NCBI GenBank assembly: GCA_905331475.1
Contig: CAJNYU010002132.1
Span: 1 to 64,000 of the forward strand
From: Rotaria socialis
Lineage: Eukaryota; Rotifera; Eurotatoria; Philodinida; Philodinidae
Direction: 5' to 3'
Length of the DNA stretch: 64,000 bases
Within the stretch, counting starts at the first letter, position 1. The number at the start of each line of letters is the position of its first letter. Of the stretch, positions 1-11,900 are shown in pieces. Below the pieces are notes generated by a model. That model saw nothing but the letters and a program-made list of their open reading frames with translations, had not been told where the DNA came from and made no database searches. The position numbers and the translations under genes were made by a program.

Positions 1-56
1 GTTGACGTAAAGTGTCATTGGTGACAAAACATTTCTCCAAGTTTATAGGTAACGGA

Positions 57-87
57 GGGGTGTGGGTGTGGATGGGGTTCTGGGTGC
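57..87. repeat. Telomere-like TGTGGG interstitial repeat
   Basis: Contains TGTGGGTGTGG at 61-71 followed by further G-rich degenerate units. TGTGGG is recalled as the telomeric repeat of bdelloid rotifers; two units are too few to be a telomere remnant by themselves. It lies just inside the left TIR of the 2.75 kb element. Confidence 0.5.
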
Positions 88-740
88 ATTGATCTGTGAA
101 TTCCGTGATGGAATTCAATTTAATAATGAGGCGGTAGTCTGAATAATGTGACAGTGATAGCATGATTCTTGAATCTGATGGAATTTCAACAATGTCGGAA
201 TTTTTCGGTAGGGATTCGGGGAACTTTGGAATTGCGGAAATTGGAAGAAGTTGGCTCCGGAATGTTCAATATCGGGGAACAGGGCGTATTGTTCTTCGTG
301 ATCAAATCGTTTCGTCAGAGGACAGATTTGATGATCGTTCTAAACGAATTGCAACGGAGTATAGTTCACGTTTCGGCCATTTGAGGATCCTTTTAACCGA
401 TTGATACACAATAATGATATGAGATATTTCATAAGGGGAAAACGGTAGAAACGTATTCTTTCACATTGCAGGATATTGTTTCCAAATTGATCTGGCAAAA
501 GATCACGAAAAAAATCCAAACAGCAAAGCTATACTTGAAATGTAACCATACTATAGGCGCGAAGGGTCCAAATAGCATAAAGATGGTTCCTTCTAAAACA
601 TTAAGGACGTCATAAGTTGGAGTATCTTAAAGACTTTGGGGTCAAGAGACAATAGTATACATCACTATCAGACACCCCTTGAGTTCATGAATCTGAGTTT
701 CACCGTATATAGGACTTAAAAAAATTCACTCACTGTATGG

Positions 741-803
741 CAGAGACGTGCACAGGACAGGGCACCATGATAACAGGACTGTCCCGCACTGCGCGCGTCT
801 CTG
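741..803. mobile_element. 63-bp MITE with perfect 8-bp target-site duplication
   Basis: The element begins CAGAGACG and ends CGTCTCTG, perfect 8-bp terminal inverted repeats that continue imperfectly inward. It is flanked by CTGTATGG at 733-740 and again at 804-811, a perfect 8-bp direct repeat. CAG-type ends plus an 8-bp duplication are the signature of hAT-superfamily insertions. At 63 bp it is extremely short and must have been mobilised in trans. It is nested in the 2.75 kb TIR element, so it is the younger insertion. Confidence 0.75.
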
Positions 804-2755
804 CTGTATGGCAATGGTATTAACAGACATGGCGACTTAAAAACTTTAGCTTAGTTTTTGACAGTGGCTTTGAGAAATGCTAAGATTCCAACATACAAGA
901 CTGATTTTACGACTCTTGCTAAAAGAACATAGAGACTCGATGAATAAAATTGGCTCTATGATAACAATTTTCGAATACAGGAAAGCAAAGCGACTAAAAC
1001 AAATGTTTCCACTCACTGCATCAAAGGGCGAGATGGATACTAGACTAATAAGACTCACAGCAAGGTGCTAAGTATAAGAGACAAGAAGGCTTCGGAGCTC
1101 AGACTAAATTAATACCATTATATTTAGAAGACATCCAGCTTGTACCGCGCTTTTTGACTTCATGACATGGGATTTTAAAACGAAGTCACTTGAGGGTTTG
1201 TATAAAGTTCACGGCTCTGTCTTCCAGAACATTCAGCACTTTGCTCGGCATTCTGCCTCCGACCTTGGTAGATTAATAGACATGAACAAGTAAGGATTTT
1301 GACGAAAAATCATGAGTTAACGTGAACGAGTTCTTCTTGACTTATATACTACGTACAAATTGTCACTAATATGAAACTGAAATCAACATGACTAAGTAAT
1401 ATTATGGGGATCGAAACCAGCGGACAACTATAGATTGAACGATAAGAGTGTTGGGGTGGGGGTATCTTTTGAAGGAAAGTATAAGGGGTTACATCAAGAC
1501 ATTATTATGAGAGGATAGATGTCCAGTAAGGTGATAGATTAAGGCAATATATTAAGGGGTTAAATTAAGACTTTAAAACGAAAGGCAGATACAGTTTCGA
1601 AATTTAGAAGAATTGATACAATAGAGAGTCACAAAACGATGTCAGATATAGATTCGTGAATCATTTGAGGCTAGTGGCCAGTAACCTATTCAAGATCTTT
1701 GCACTCTCGAAAACCTCCGCTGCACTTCCAGAAACAGGATCTTTTTTTTATTGCTTTTAAGTGCTTTCGAGAGCTTAGAAATCCTTTCACAGAAATATAT
1801 ATATAGGGTTTCATATACGGACCAACCCGGAAACCTTCGGTAGGATTTCCAGAAAACCAATCCTATTTCAGATTGTGTGAGAGCATATGGATATATGAAT
1901 CAAAAGGAATATCTATCTCCACACCGGAAACGAACTATCGACATACGACCGGACGAATGATCGTATTTTCCACTCTACTTATATTAGATGTATTTTTTTC
2001 AATCTATTTCAGTCTTGATAAAACTTGCAGAACGAAAATTCATAACCATTATTTCTTTGTTAAAATAAATGACTGCTATTGTTAGGTAGTGGCACTCTCT
2101 GCGATCACTACCTCTCTCATTGTTCTCATATCTTCTATTGGTCAAGAGACCTAAGCGAAGTTGTATGGTCAACCGCAATTAGAGTTGCTAAATAAAACGT
2201 AGCCAAGTTATAGTACAGTCTAACAGCTATAATGGAAATAGATAAGATATGCCATATAAAAGTTGAATACGCTATTATTTTTTGATCGACTTTCTAAAGA
2301 GCAAAAATGAAACACTAACGCTCCATATTTTTCATGCTATCACGATATAATAAAATATTCATAAGTATACGTTGAATAGAAGACTTCTGAGATGCAAAAA
2401 TAGATGGCCCCTAGCACTTGCAGAAGCAACAAGCAACATCTATTATGAATTCAGTCGATTCAAATGTAATTAAAACTAAACTATTTCATTTCAACTCATA
2501 TATCAAGACGACTTCAATCGATTGCAAACTTCAATAATTTTCTCTGAATGAAAATTTATTACAACTACTCACAGTCATTCAACTCACTTCCTGAGCCAGG
2601 TCATAACTATCGATAGTAGATTTACGTGTAATCCACTTCATCTATCTGATAGCATACAGAGGAAGTAAACTATTCTTCTCGTACTGCATACGTTTACTAT
2701 TTGGTCAACTATAAACTTGGAGAAATGTTTTGTTACCAATGACACTTTACGTCAA

Positions 2756-4135
2756 TGAGAAAGGATGCCATCTGTCTTTTTCGCAGAAAATAATGACTAT
2801 ACTGAATATTACAATAGTGCATTATTATATTTCATTGTTCGATGAAAAATATGAGTCAGCGACACGAAAGAGCCTATAAACGATTCCTCGTGGCTACCTC
2901 CGTTTTGGTGTGTTTCTCGCACTCTGTTTCGTTTCGATTATTATTGGACTAATAGTATATTGACAAAGCTAGGACTTAAATTTCATCTATGACAATCAAT
3001 GATAGGCCAATCCAATGTCTTATATCAAACAACAAACAATAAAGATGTCCAGATTTATTCATGAACTCATACTGTTCAATTTAAACGAAACGAACTATTT
3101 TTGCATATGATATGCAAACGCATGTTGTTTAACATGTTTATTTGTACTGACTGTCAAATTGCTCTAGTTTTTTGAAAAAATGCTGGCGAATAATATTAGA
3201 GTGACTTTTTGAATAATGTATTGATCATTGTTTTTTTCACTGATTGTAAAAAACACGTTTCTTGAATCCTATATTACTTTTTTCGTCGCTGCAAGTTCCA
3301 TCAAATCTTGAATTGACTCGGAGAAGAAAGCTATTGTTTAAAAGGGCTTTTAGTAGAGATTGGAATCGAAAACATCATTTCACAGAATTTTCGGAATTAA
3401 CTGGTGACTATACAGAGCACTCCACCATTGAAGCATACTAAAACAAAACATTTTTCATGATCCAACAAGGTACAGTTTGAATGACATTTTAGTGTCTTTA
3501 AAGTGAGTTGCTGAAACTTTGTAAAACATATTGGTATAACGAACGATATTCATTATAACTGCTAATACAATACACAGAGCCGTATGCATATCAAAATAAC
3601 ATGAGATTCGATTGAATTTGGTTTGTGCTTGATACAGTGAAAATCGTTCATAGGTTATCGCTGGTGCAAAGGTACAGAACAAAGAGTTTCTCTCTCTGAT
3701 AATGCACCGTAAATTTTTCTAATTCATCTAATGAGAGTGAATGCGTAACGATTAGTTGCTAATAGGCTAAACGCTATAGCTTCTACATGGTCATAGGAAT
3801 ATTGTATTCGGAGAATAGCTCGAACGTGTTTCTTCCTTCACAACAGAACTATCCTGACGATCATGCATGTAGCCTATCATCGATTTTACCAATCTTCCAA
3901 CTGCGTGGGCTTACTACCGTGTACATTTAAGATTAGGAAAATTATGTTGCATGGTGAGAAAGTTAGATGAATAATTTCAATCAAAGCAAGATATTATGTT
4001 GGAAATTTCATTTTAAAACGATGATATATTAGTAGTCCTTTCTATCAGTATAATTTCAATAGATAATCTACATTCAATTGAATATATATTTCAACGATCT
4101 GACAGCAATAGAATCATCTTTTCTATATTGACAGC
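2756..4135. other. Intergenic, no gene seen
   Basis: No convincing coding exon, RNA gene or mobile element was found. The last 130 bases are probably the promoter of the small secreted peptide gene: an NF-kB-like GGAAATTTCA lies at 4011-4020 and a TATATATT stretch at 4083-4090, about 50 bp before the start codon. The NF-kB reading is inference from one partial match. Confidence 0.4.
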
Positions 4136-4455
4136 ATGAATTCAAAACAACTATTATTCGTGTTATTGTTCGTATCCTTCATCGTGTTTATGACTAAAGC
4201 TGAAAATTCAAGCGATCAATATTCAAACAACGGTAAGTAGAAAGATCTTAATCATTGGTATGAGACATATCGATTCTAAGTCTTCTTTGTGTTATTTCAG
4301 ATGAACTTATACCAGATGACATTATTCGTGATTTTATTTGTGATCCAGACAGTAGCGACGATGATATGAAATGCGCAATGTACTGTGAAAACAGAGGATA
4401 CAGATATGGTCGCTGTAGAAAATATAATCGCGAGTATCGTTGCAGATGCCATTGA
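4136..4455 (+). CDS. Secreted CSalphabeta defensin-like antimicrobial peptide
   Basis: Two exons, 4136-4232 and 4301-4455, joined at GT-AG borders (GTAAGT donor, TTATTTCAG acceptor) give 83 residues. Residues 1-22 form a clear signal peptide (M-N-S-K, then a leucine/valine/phenylalanine core ending T-K-A). An acidic pro-region follows, and the C-terminal 40 residues carry six cysteines spaced C-x10-C-x3-C-x9-C-x8-C-x1-C. That is the invertebrate (arthropod/mollusc) defensin pattern of the cysteine-stabilised alpha-beta fold, where CxxxC sits on the helix and CxC on the last strand. The cysteine domain is rich in Arg/Tyr and ends C-R-C-H. The single intron separates signal plus pro-region from the mature peptide. 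A poly(A) signal AATAAA lies at 4531. The family assignment rests on cysteine spacing; a role in killing bacteria is inferred. Another cysteine-rich secreted peptide is the alternative. Confidence 0.75.
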
Positions 4456-5329
4456 TAATCAACCTGTGCCACTCTTTCAATTCAGTTGACAAGTTTAAAA
4501 AAGATGGTTAATGTTTTGCTTCGTTAAAAGAATAAAGACAATATTTTATTGAAATAAGCATCTAAACATTCGATTTGGCTGTGTGAATATGAGGGCTATT
4601 GAGGGAAAAGAATTTTTGAGTCGAAACTTGATATGCATAGTAGTGAATGTACATTTTAGTGAAAAGCTAAATGATGCAAGGCAATTTCAACGAAGTGTCC
4701 CCTTGAATATATTCAATTGTTGATGTTTAGTAATGATTCATTGCCACTGTTATTGTATGTGACTCATGGTTTTCATTTGAGGCACTATTTTTTAGTAACT
4801 AACCTGGCATTTTCCGTTCTTTTCGAAATCTATTTGTTCGCAGTTGCTGTTGGCGCGTTCATACGTGCTTCACATATGATTATTTTTCTTGGGCAATCAA
4901 AAAATGACGCAACTCACAATACAATCGTTTACCAGCATGAATCCATACTAATTTGAACGCATTTGTTTGTATATATGCACTCAAAAGGGCATCGATGAAA
5001 GTAATACGTGGTATTGCTTTTGAAATGCTTACGTACGACACTCACATCCGAATAGGCTGATTTCTCGATGGAGCAGTGGAGCTACTCTCTAGGTGCTTTT
5101 CAATCGTCGCATTCATTCATCTATTTTATAGTTTTGCTGATGCAGACATGGCCGCAAAAATGGTATCTCTTTCACCACATGATTGAGTAAGGTGGACTCA
5201 CTGCTTGTTCTTCTAGCAAAACAAATGATAGCACCGATAAAATTCCACATAATTTTAACATAAACTGAATGCAACACAGCAAGCATATTCGTCAGCCTAC
5301 AAAGTTTCAGTAGAAAATGGATAATAAAA

Positions 5330-5545
5330 TCCCAAGTCAAAAGTCGGCAATCGGATTCTATCGAATGTGTTTCAATGTCATGAATTCCGTTGATTGCATC
5401 GGACATGCTTCCGATTATCGGAATTCAATCGGATATAAGTTAATACTCGTAACTTCGGCCTTATGCCGATTAGCGAATCCGATGAAACCCGATTGTCGGA
5501 CCCTTTAGTACTCTGTTATTGGAATCCAGTCGGTTCCCTCCGTTT
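5330..5545. repeat. GATTCCGA-rich scrambled repeat
   Basis: Dense forward and reverse copies of short words built on AATCCGAT, ATCGGATTC and CCGATTGTCGG. The same vocabulary recurs at 49798-50154 and 61569-61883, where terminal inverted repeats are visible. Here ends could not be fixed, so this may be a degraded member of the same family. Confidence 0.45.
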
Positions 5546-5856
5546 CCGGCATCTGAGAACTCGAATATTTTTTTTTCCAAGGAGCAGTCAAAAATGTGTT
5601 AACTTTTTGTAAATATTGTATGTAATTGTAATTATTTTCGTGTGGTACAAAAGAAAAAGTTTGTTAGCGCAGCCCCTTTGGGGCTACTAAAATGTGGAAC
5701 TCACATATATCCCTTTGGCTTACTAGAATAATTCAAAATAGTTCATCTGAAAAATCTACTCTGATTTCCAAAACCTATGATTAGGTCATTGCTTATTTGC
5801 TTATGCCTGTAATCGAGTATTAATTATTAGCTCGTATATTTAACAATGACAGATAC

Positions 5857-5945
5857 TAGTTTCTATGGTCTTTAAAGGTACCCTAAGCTAGTTACTATAG
5901 TCTGTAATGGTACGCTAAACTGGTTACTATGGTCTGTAATTAAAA
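5857..5945. repeat. Short tandem repeat, about 40-bp unit
   Basis: Two to three imperfect copies of a unit reading roughly CTAGTTACTATGGTCTGTAA followed by GGTACC(G)CTAA. No coding or structural role is evident. Confidence 0.5.
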
Positions 5946-6260
5946 AAGGAAGAAATAGCAGTCTAATTAGTTAAGCTCCTAATAAGCACAATTTTAAACT
6001 CATTAATGTCTGTAATGGGGAGAGGGACCCGCAAAAATCTCGCTTTTAAACCTACACTCGCTATTTTCTTCGAAAATATATGTGAGTTCTACAAAACTTT
6101 TTCTTTCTTAGTATTAGAAGCGCGAGAAAAAATACGATTTGTATATAAATAAGTCGAGCATGAGAAATTGTAAGAAAGAAACATGATTTTAGATATGAGA
6201 TATTCTTAACCTGAGGATGTATGTGTATGTGTAGTAACAAATAGTCAAACACACGCGCAA

Positions 6261-6273
6261 CCCCACACCCACA
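6261..6273 (-). repeat. Telomere-like motif
   Basis: The minus strand reads TGTGGGTGTGGGG, two exact TGTGGG units. It is not within any mobile element I could delimit. Confidence 0.5.
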
Positions 6274-7124
6274 TCCTTCTTAACTTTCTATTCACTGACA
6301 AACGAGTTAATGTGTATTTCAACCAAACATATTAGTTCCAACTATGATGTATATTGTCCAAATTCTGTCGGATATTGGACAATAAAATCCTCAGCAAAAA
6401 TTGATATTGTCGTAATTGCTGAAGAATTTCGACGAATTCGGAAACTCGACAATTTTGTCCAATTTCCGGTGCGGTTGGGCATTTTGACGAAATTCCACTG
6501 GAAATTGGACATTGTCAAAGTTCCGATGTCGAAATTCCCGTGTCCAGATTCCACTGAACCAAAACACTCCGAGTAGTCGTGGACGAGTAGATTTTGAGAC
6601 AAAGACTAGACGGGATGGGTCGACTTGACTAGAAAAAAGACTAGTCATTTAACCAGTCTTTTGCTCACTTGGAATACCGGTGAATCAATAACATTGAAAA
6701 GAATAACAGGGAGTGAATGAGATAGCATAAGAAAAGCATGCTCAATCTTTTGATTCGTTCTCAAGAAATAAGAGTGAGTTGAAATTTTCATTAAGAAAGA
6801 ATGTGTTTTATATGATCATGTAACATCATGATCGTCGTTCTAGAACAGAAAATAGCAGGCGGAGAAAAAAGAATGATCGTGCTGGACATATGAATTAAAT
6901 GAATTTTTGCATTGAATAACAAGCGTACTCAAATCAATCATATATTTCTATTTCAATGCAACAATGAATTCGTAATGATAGAATCGATTAATTGAAATAT
7001 GATAATTGTGTTGTATAATGTTTGAACAGCTAGAAAAAGAAAAGAAAATAAGAGATGAGAAAAAAATGTAATGCATTACCAGAGCACACAAGATTGATGT
7101 TGAGTAGCTCACGGTTATACTTAT

Positions 7125-7408
7125 TGTTATGGGACGGTATCTATCGTCCCAATAACCTCTATGCTATTTCCCTTTGTCTCTTTCTTTTTTATTCGTCTTC
7201 GAAGTATATATAAATATGAATCGATAATCTAGTATATACAGAAGAGAACAGAGAGAAGAGAAATGTGAAGCTATCGAGTCGTTACCGTGACAAGCGGAGC
7301 GACTATGTCGTTCGTTTATTGTCGTTATCGTTATCATCAATTACCGTTTCGTTTTTGTTACTTCTGTTATAAAATAAATAAACGAATATTTATAACAAAA
7401 TCCTAACA
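7125..7408. mobile_element. Solo LTR of a retrotransposon
   Basis: A 284-bp unit starts TGTTA and ends TAACA, the TG...CA inverted ends of LTRs. It is flanked by the perfect 5-bp direct repeat CTTAT at 7120-7124 and 7409-7413. Inside are a TATA box (TATATATAAATA at about 7205) and a downstream AATAAA-type polyadenylation signal near 7372, in the expected U3-R-U5 order for plus orientation. No second LTR or gag/pol remnant is nearby, so it arose by LTR-LTR recombination. The retroelement family cannot be named from the LTR alone. Confidence 0.8.
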
Positions 7409-7413
7409 CTTAT

Positions 7414-8961
7414 TCATTGATTTATTTCAAAAAATAGGAATTACTTGGGATGTTGTTTAAAACCAACATGTTTTATATCATTGTGAAGAATCATGATTTT
7501 TGTGTACTAAGATAGATAAAAAAAAAGCTGGATGAAAAATAAATAATTGTATATAAGAGATACATTGATGGAAGCATGAACATGTGACTGCGTTGCTCTT
7601 TGTAAAAGTAGATGCATAAGTAGAAAAGAAAACAAAATAAGCAAACCAAACGTTTTAAATGTTGCACATTAGTGCAATAGGATATTGATGGAGAATACGT
7701 AATATAAAATTAAAAATTATCCTTATCTGGTTATTCTTGTTTTTAAAGCGAAAATCATTTGAAGTTATAAGCAATAAATAAGATTCTTAGTACCATTTTG
7801 TGAGCCGTCATGAATACATCTAAATAAACACAAAATATCAATTAGATTAGACGGGCGTTGATCGTATATGAGTATTGTGTCGATAGATTTTGTTGAAAAG
7901 GACATCTCTAAATAAACTTTTCTGATATGCTTTCATATAGATAAATATATAAAATTAAAATAGTCTCTTCAATTTTATATCAGACTTTATTCAGTGAAGA
8001 AAAATTAACAGTAATAATTGAATAAATCTAGTTCCTTGGTATTCATCTAAGAACGTAAATGTGAGGCACTCTATTGATGTAATCAGTAAATAGTTTAACT
8101 ATTTATAACAATCATAGGATTATTCTTCTTCCATTTCGCTCCCGAGGAACTCTATCTTTCATGATTTAGAAACGTTTGAAGAAGTTGAAAGATTCTTATA
8201 AGTTCTGCAAAAGAAAGTTGTTTCTGCTCCGGTGTAAAAGCTACTGATTATAGAATTGATTTGTATATTGTACACAAAACTGCATTTGTCGTAGAATAAT
8301 AAACCTTTTCCGAGAGTACCGCACATTAACCTATCTCCCTTAGTAGTATTATCAAAAATAGTTCTTATATAAACGGATAATAATAAACTCTTTAGGTTAA
8401 AATAAAGGATAAACAACCCTTTAGAAATTTTTATAAGCCCTTTGAAAATGAATGTACCTCTTCGGTCAAAAACCCTCCTGTCCATGAACCCCTCAAAGGG
8501 TTTATGCCTTGAGAATAAACCCTTGACGGGTTTGTGAGCCACAAAAAATCAAGGCCAAGCGTTGATTATTCAGCGCTTTTTTTTACGGTGTAATTCTGTT
8601 CAATATCCGTCACGTATCTTTAACTTCCTGATTTTTATTCATTTTTCTTGAAGCTAATAACACATCACAGAATGTAAATATAGAGATAAATAATCAATAA
8701 TTAACTTTGTTTTCAATAATATGCTTAGCTCTGTGTTGCCATGAAAGTATCAATACTATTTGAACATGTTTGTTAGTTATTTGAACGTGTTTTTCTCTCC
8801 ATTTCTGATAGTAAAACCCACTGATGGTATTAATTGAGTACACGTAGATATTTTATGTAGAAAATCGCTCCCTCTTATTGACATAAATTAACCTGAAATT
8901 CGCTGCGTTATGCACAATCTTGGAGATTGATATTGACGGAAATAAAATTATAACTCAATCA
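7414..8961. other. Intergenic, 5' flank of the receptor gene
   Basis: No gene is seen. At about 8390-8545 there is a patch dense in AACCCTT/AAGGGTT words on both strands, which creates a 127-codon open frame on the minus strand that I regard as spurious. The remainder is AT-rich sequence without recognisable elements. Confidence 0.35.
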
Positions 8962-11900
8962 ATGCGCAGCGGAATGTTTTTTGAGAAAAAGAAAATAGCT
9001 TTTCAACTTCTCACAATAGTCTTATTTCGATGGACAAGCGTCACTTCTTGTTTCAATCTATATGATACGGATCGAACAAACATGCATAGTGTTTTACAAT
9101 TTGATTGCTTAGACTATTATTCTTACCGTGAAACTCCTGCTTATCAAGAGTTACGAGATGTAACGATTGAACACATACCATACTGTTTTCGTCCAGCAAC
9201 AAATGAAAAGAAATTAGTACTGGAAGATTCTATCAATCCACAGGCTCAATACGTAAGTTTTCAAGAATTAAGCGTGGCAAATATCAGTGTACAGCAACTT
9301 TTTACTTGGTCGGTTCCGATCAATGTGATTGAGCAATATCAATATTATCTTTATGAACCGAAATCGTCATTGAACAAGTATTTCTACAATTGTTCAGAGC
9401 CATGGTTTGGGCTCAAGTGTCAATATTCGTTCGATTTCGACAAAAGAATTTCTTTCAATCAAATAATTGATACAGTGTTTCTCAGTAAAATGGCATACGA
9501 CGAGGCGTCAGATGTAATATTCCAGACATCGTGTTATGTTCTTCTGAAATGTTATCGTAATGGAGAGCCTTGGTGTCTTGATTGGCGTGAAGTTTGCAAT
9601 GGAGTTGTTGATTGTTTTGATGACGGTCTCGATGAAGAATCATGTTTCGAGTTGGAAAAGAATGAGTGCAGTGAAAATGAATTTCGTTGCCGTAATGGCT
9701 TGTGCATTGATGCTAGTCTTTGGGAACAAGGAGAAGGCGATGCAGATTGTCTTGATCAGTCTGATCAATATATGGAAGTCTTCAATAGTAGCAATTGCTT
9801 TCAATATGCAACATTTCGGTGTGAAGAACATACTTGTACAAGAAGTTCTACAATGTATCCATGTGGAGATGGTCAATGTTGTGGTAGATTTAAAGTTTGC
9901 AATAATGGTCGTCATAAATTATTTATAAACGCGATCACAGCCCAAGGTAATCTAACGGAAAAATGTTGGATTGCTATGGTCTGTCTGACTGAAATTGGCA
10001 TGTATGTGAATGGGACTTTGTGTGAAACATGGAAAACGAGTAATTCAACTTACGAGTTTCTCAAAGAATGCGACTATTTCTTCCAGTTCCCTACTATTCC
10101 AGTTTATTCTGATCATGTTCGTTTCTTTTACAAAAGTCCTTACTCGCGAACAAATTTGGGCCAGCATTTTCTACCCGATTATATTTGCTTTGATCAACAC
10201 TTATGTGATTTCCTCGAACCTCAATTAATCCATGGAAATCTCACTTGTCTTAAGAATGTCACAGATGTATTTAATACTTCTATCTTTATGTATGATGGCC
10301 CGTATATAATTCAGTATATGGGATTCTATTTTCGTCCATGCATGAACTTCCGTGGTATCTCTGACGGAAAAGCAAATTATAGTGATCATCCATTATTATA
10401 CAACTGCCCAAACTCACCGAAGTTAATGTCGAAGCATCGTATCATGGATATGGAATCAGACTGTAGAGATCGTGCCGACGAGAGATACGAGAATAGTTGT
10501 CTACTTAATCATACTCATCGAGTCAGATGTAAAGATACAAATAATTGTTGGTCTTATGCATCGGAATCCACCACTTGTTCAATGGATGACATTTCGGATG
10601 AAGACGAAGTTCCATTTGAGAGTTTCTGTGATGGCATAGAAACCCACTATTTCGAAGATAATAATGGAGATGATACTAGTGAGGAGAGCGCGTGTAGGCC
10701 TGAATGGTGTGACAATATTTATGCCCGCTGTGATGGTTATCTAGCATGTTCTGATGGTAGAGATGAAAACAATTGCACTCGAATCAAGTGTCCTTCAGAA
10801 ACTTATCCTTGCATATCTTCTCTCAACTACACAGTGATTTGCTTGGATGTGCAACGTTTTAGAGATAACGAAGCTGACTGCCTTGGATTAACAGGTGAAC
10901 AACCGAGATGCCATGGCTCATATGCATCGAAAAGCAGAATCATGAGTTTTAGATGCTCATATTGGGATGAATGCATTGACTACTTTCAGTTATGCGATGG
11001 TCACAATGATTGTCCTGACGGCGAGGATGAAAATTTTTGTTCAAGTCTTACCATCAATTGTGAAAAAAGATCATCCCATAATTATAGTGCAGCTGAAGAG
11101 ATTCTTTGTGGATTGAATGAAGGTGAAAATCGCGAATCTCCATTTTTTTCCGTTCACTCTTCAAACAATTATCCTCGACTAACAGACAGTGTTGCCAGTC
11201 ATACTATTCAATCTCCAGTAGGCCTACATACTATTGAAAATATCAATGAAATTAAAGTTGAAAACAGTTCACAATCATGGTATTGCAACCGTGGACTCAT
11301 TGTTCGTACTTGGAATGAAAACAATAGCAATGGTAAGGTGTGCATTTGTCCACCTAGTTACTATGGTAATTTATGTCAATATCAAAATCAACGAATAAGT
11401 ATGACATTACGATTGACAGCCGACGATAGACTGGCTACGTATGCTATTGTTAGCATGTTGATCGATGATGATGATGAACGTCAAGAAATACATGCATACG
11501 AGGAATCTGTATACATTCCAAAGGAAAGCTGTAGTGCTAAAATGAATCAATATTTATTATTTCCGACACGTCCCAAAAATGTTTCGAAGAAATATGGTGT
11601 ACGTACTGATATATTCGAGAAAAATAAACTGAGTTATGCTGGAAGCTGGTACTTTCCTATTGATTTTCTTTTTTTGCCTGTGAATCGACTTGCCGTTTCC
11701 ATACAGATATCACGTCATCTAAGTCACACTTCGTCGAATTGTGCAAGTGATTGTCAGCATGGTTCATGTATAAAATATTCAAACAGAGACAAGCATTTTT
11801 GTCGATGCTTTCCTGGATGGTCAGGAGTTCACTGCAATATTTCGATGAACTGTGAGTTATGTTTTTCTGGTTCAATCTGTATAGGATCATCAAAAAATCG

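Larger units (their letters stand above)
2..2755. mobile_element. Non-autonomous DNA transposon with 47-bp TIRs
   Basis: Bases 2-48 and 2709-2755 are inverted copies of each other with one mismatch in 47; homology stops abruptly on the inner side. The 2.7 kb between them has no ORF above about 80 codons and nothing resembling a transposase, so the element looks non-autonomous or gutted. The left flank lies outside the window apart from one base, so a target-site duplication cannot be tested and the superfamily is unassigned. Within it are a telomere-like TGTGGGTGTGG at 61-71 and a nested 63-bp MITE at 741-803. Confidence 0.7.
4456..7119. other. Intergenic, degenerate repeats, no gene seen
   Basis: Open frames here are short and lack domain signatures. 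Visible structure: a GATTCCGA-type scrambled repeat at about 5330-5545 and a related ATTGGAC/GAATTC-rich patch at about 6350-6560, a roughly 40-bp tandem unit at about 5857-5945, and a C-rich telomere-like motif at 6261-6273. Confidence 0.4.

Noticed and set aside
741..803. Possible hammerhead or small-RNA hairpin
   Set aside because: The perfect 8-bp target duplication explains it better as a MITE; no ribozyme core motif is present.
8159..8542. 127-codon minus-strand open frame
   Set aside because: It arises from AACCCTT/AAGGGTT repeat words, has no domain or splice context and repeats F-K-G-L-like residues by virtue of the repeat.
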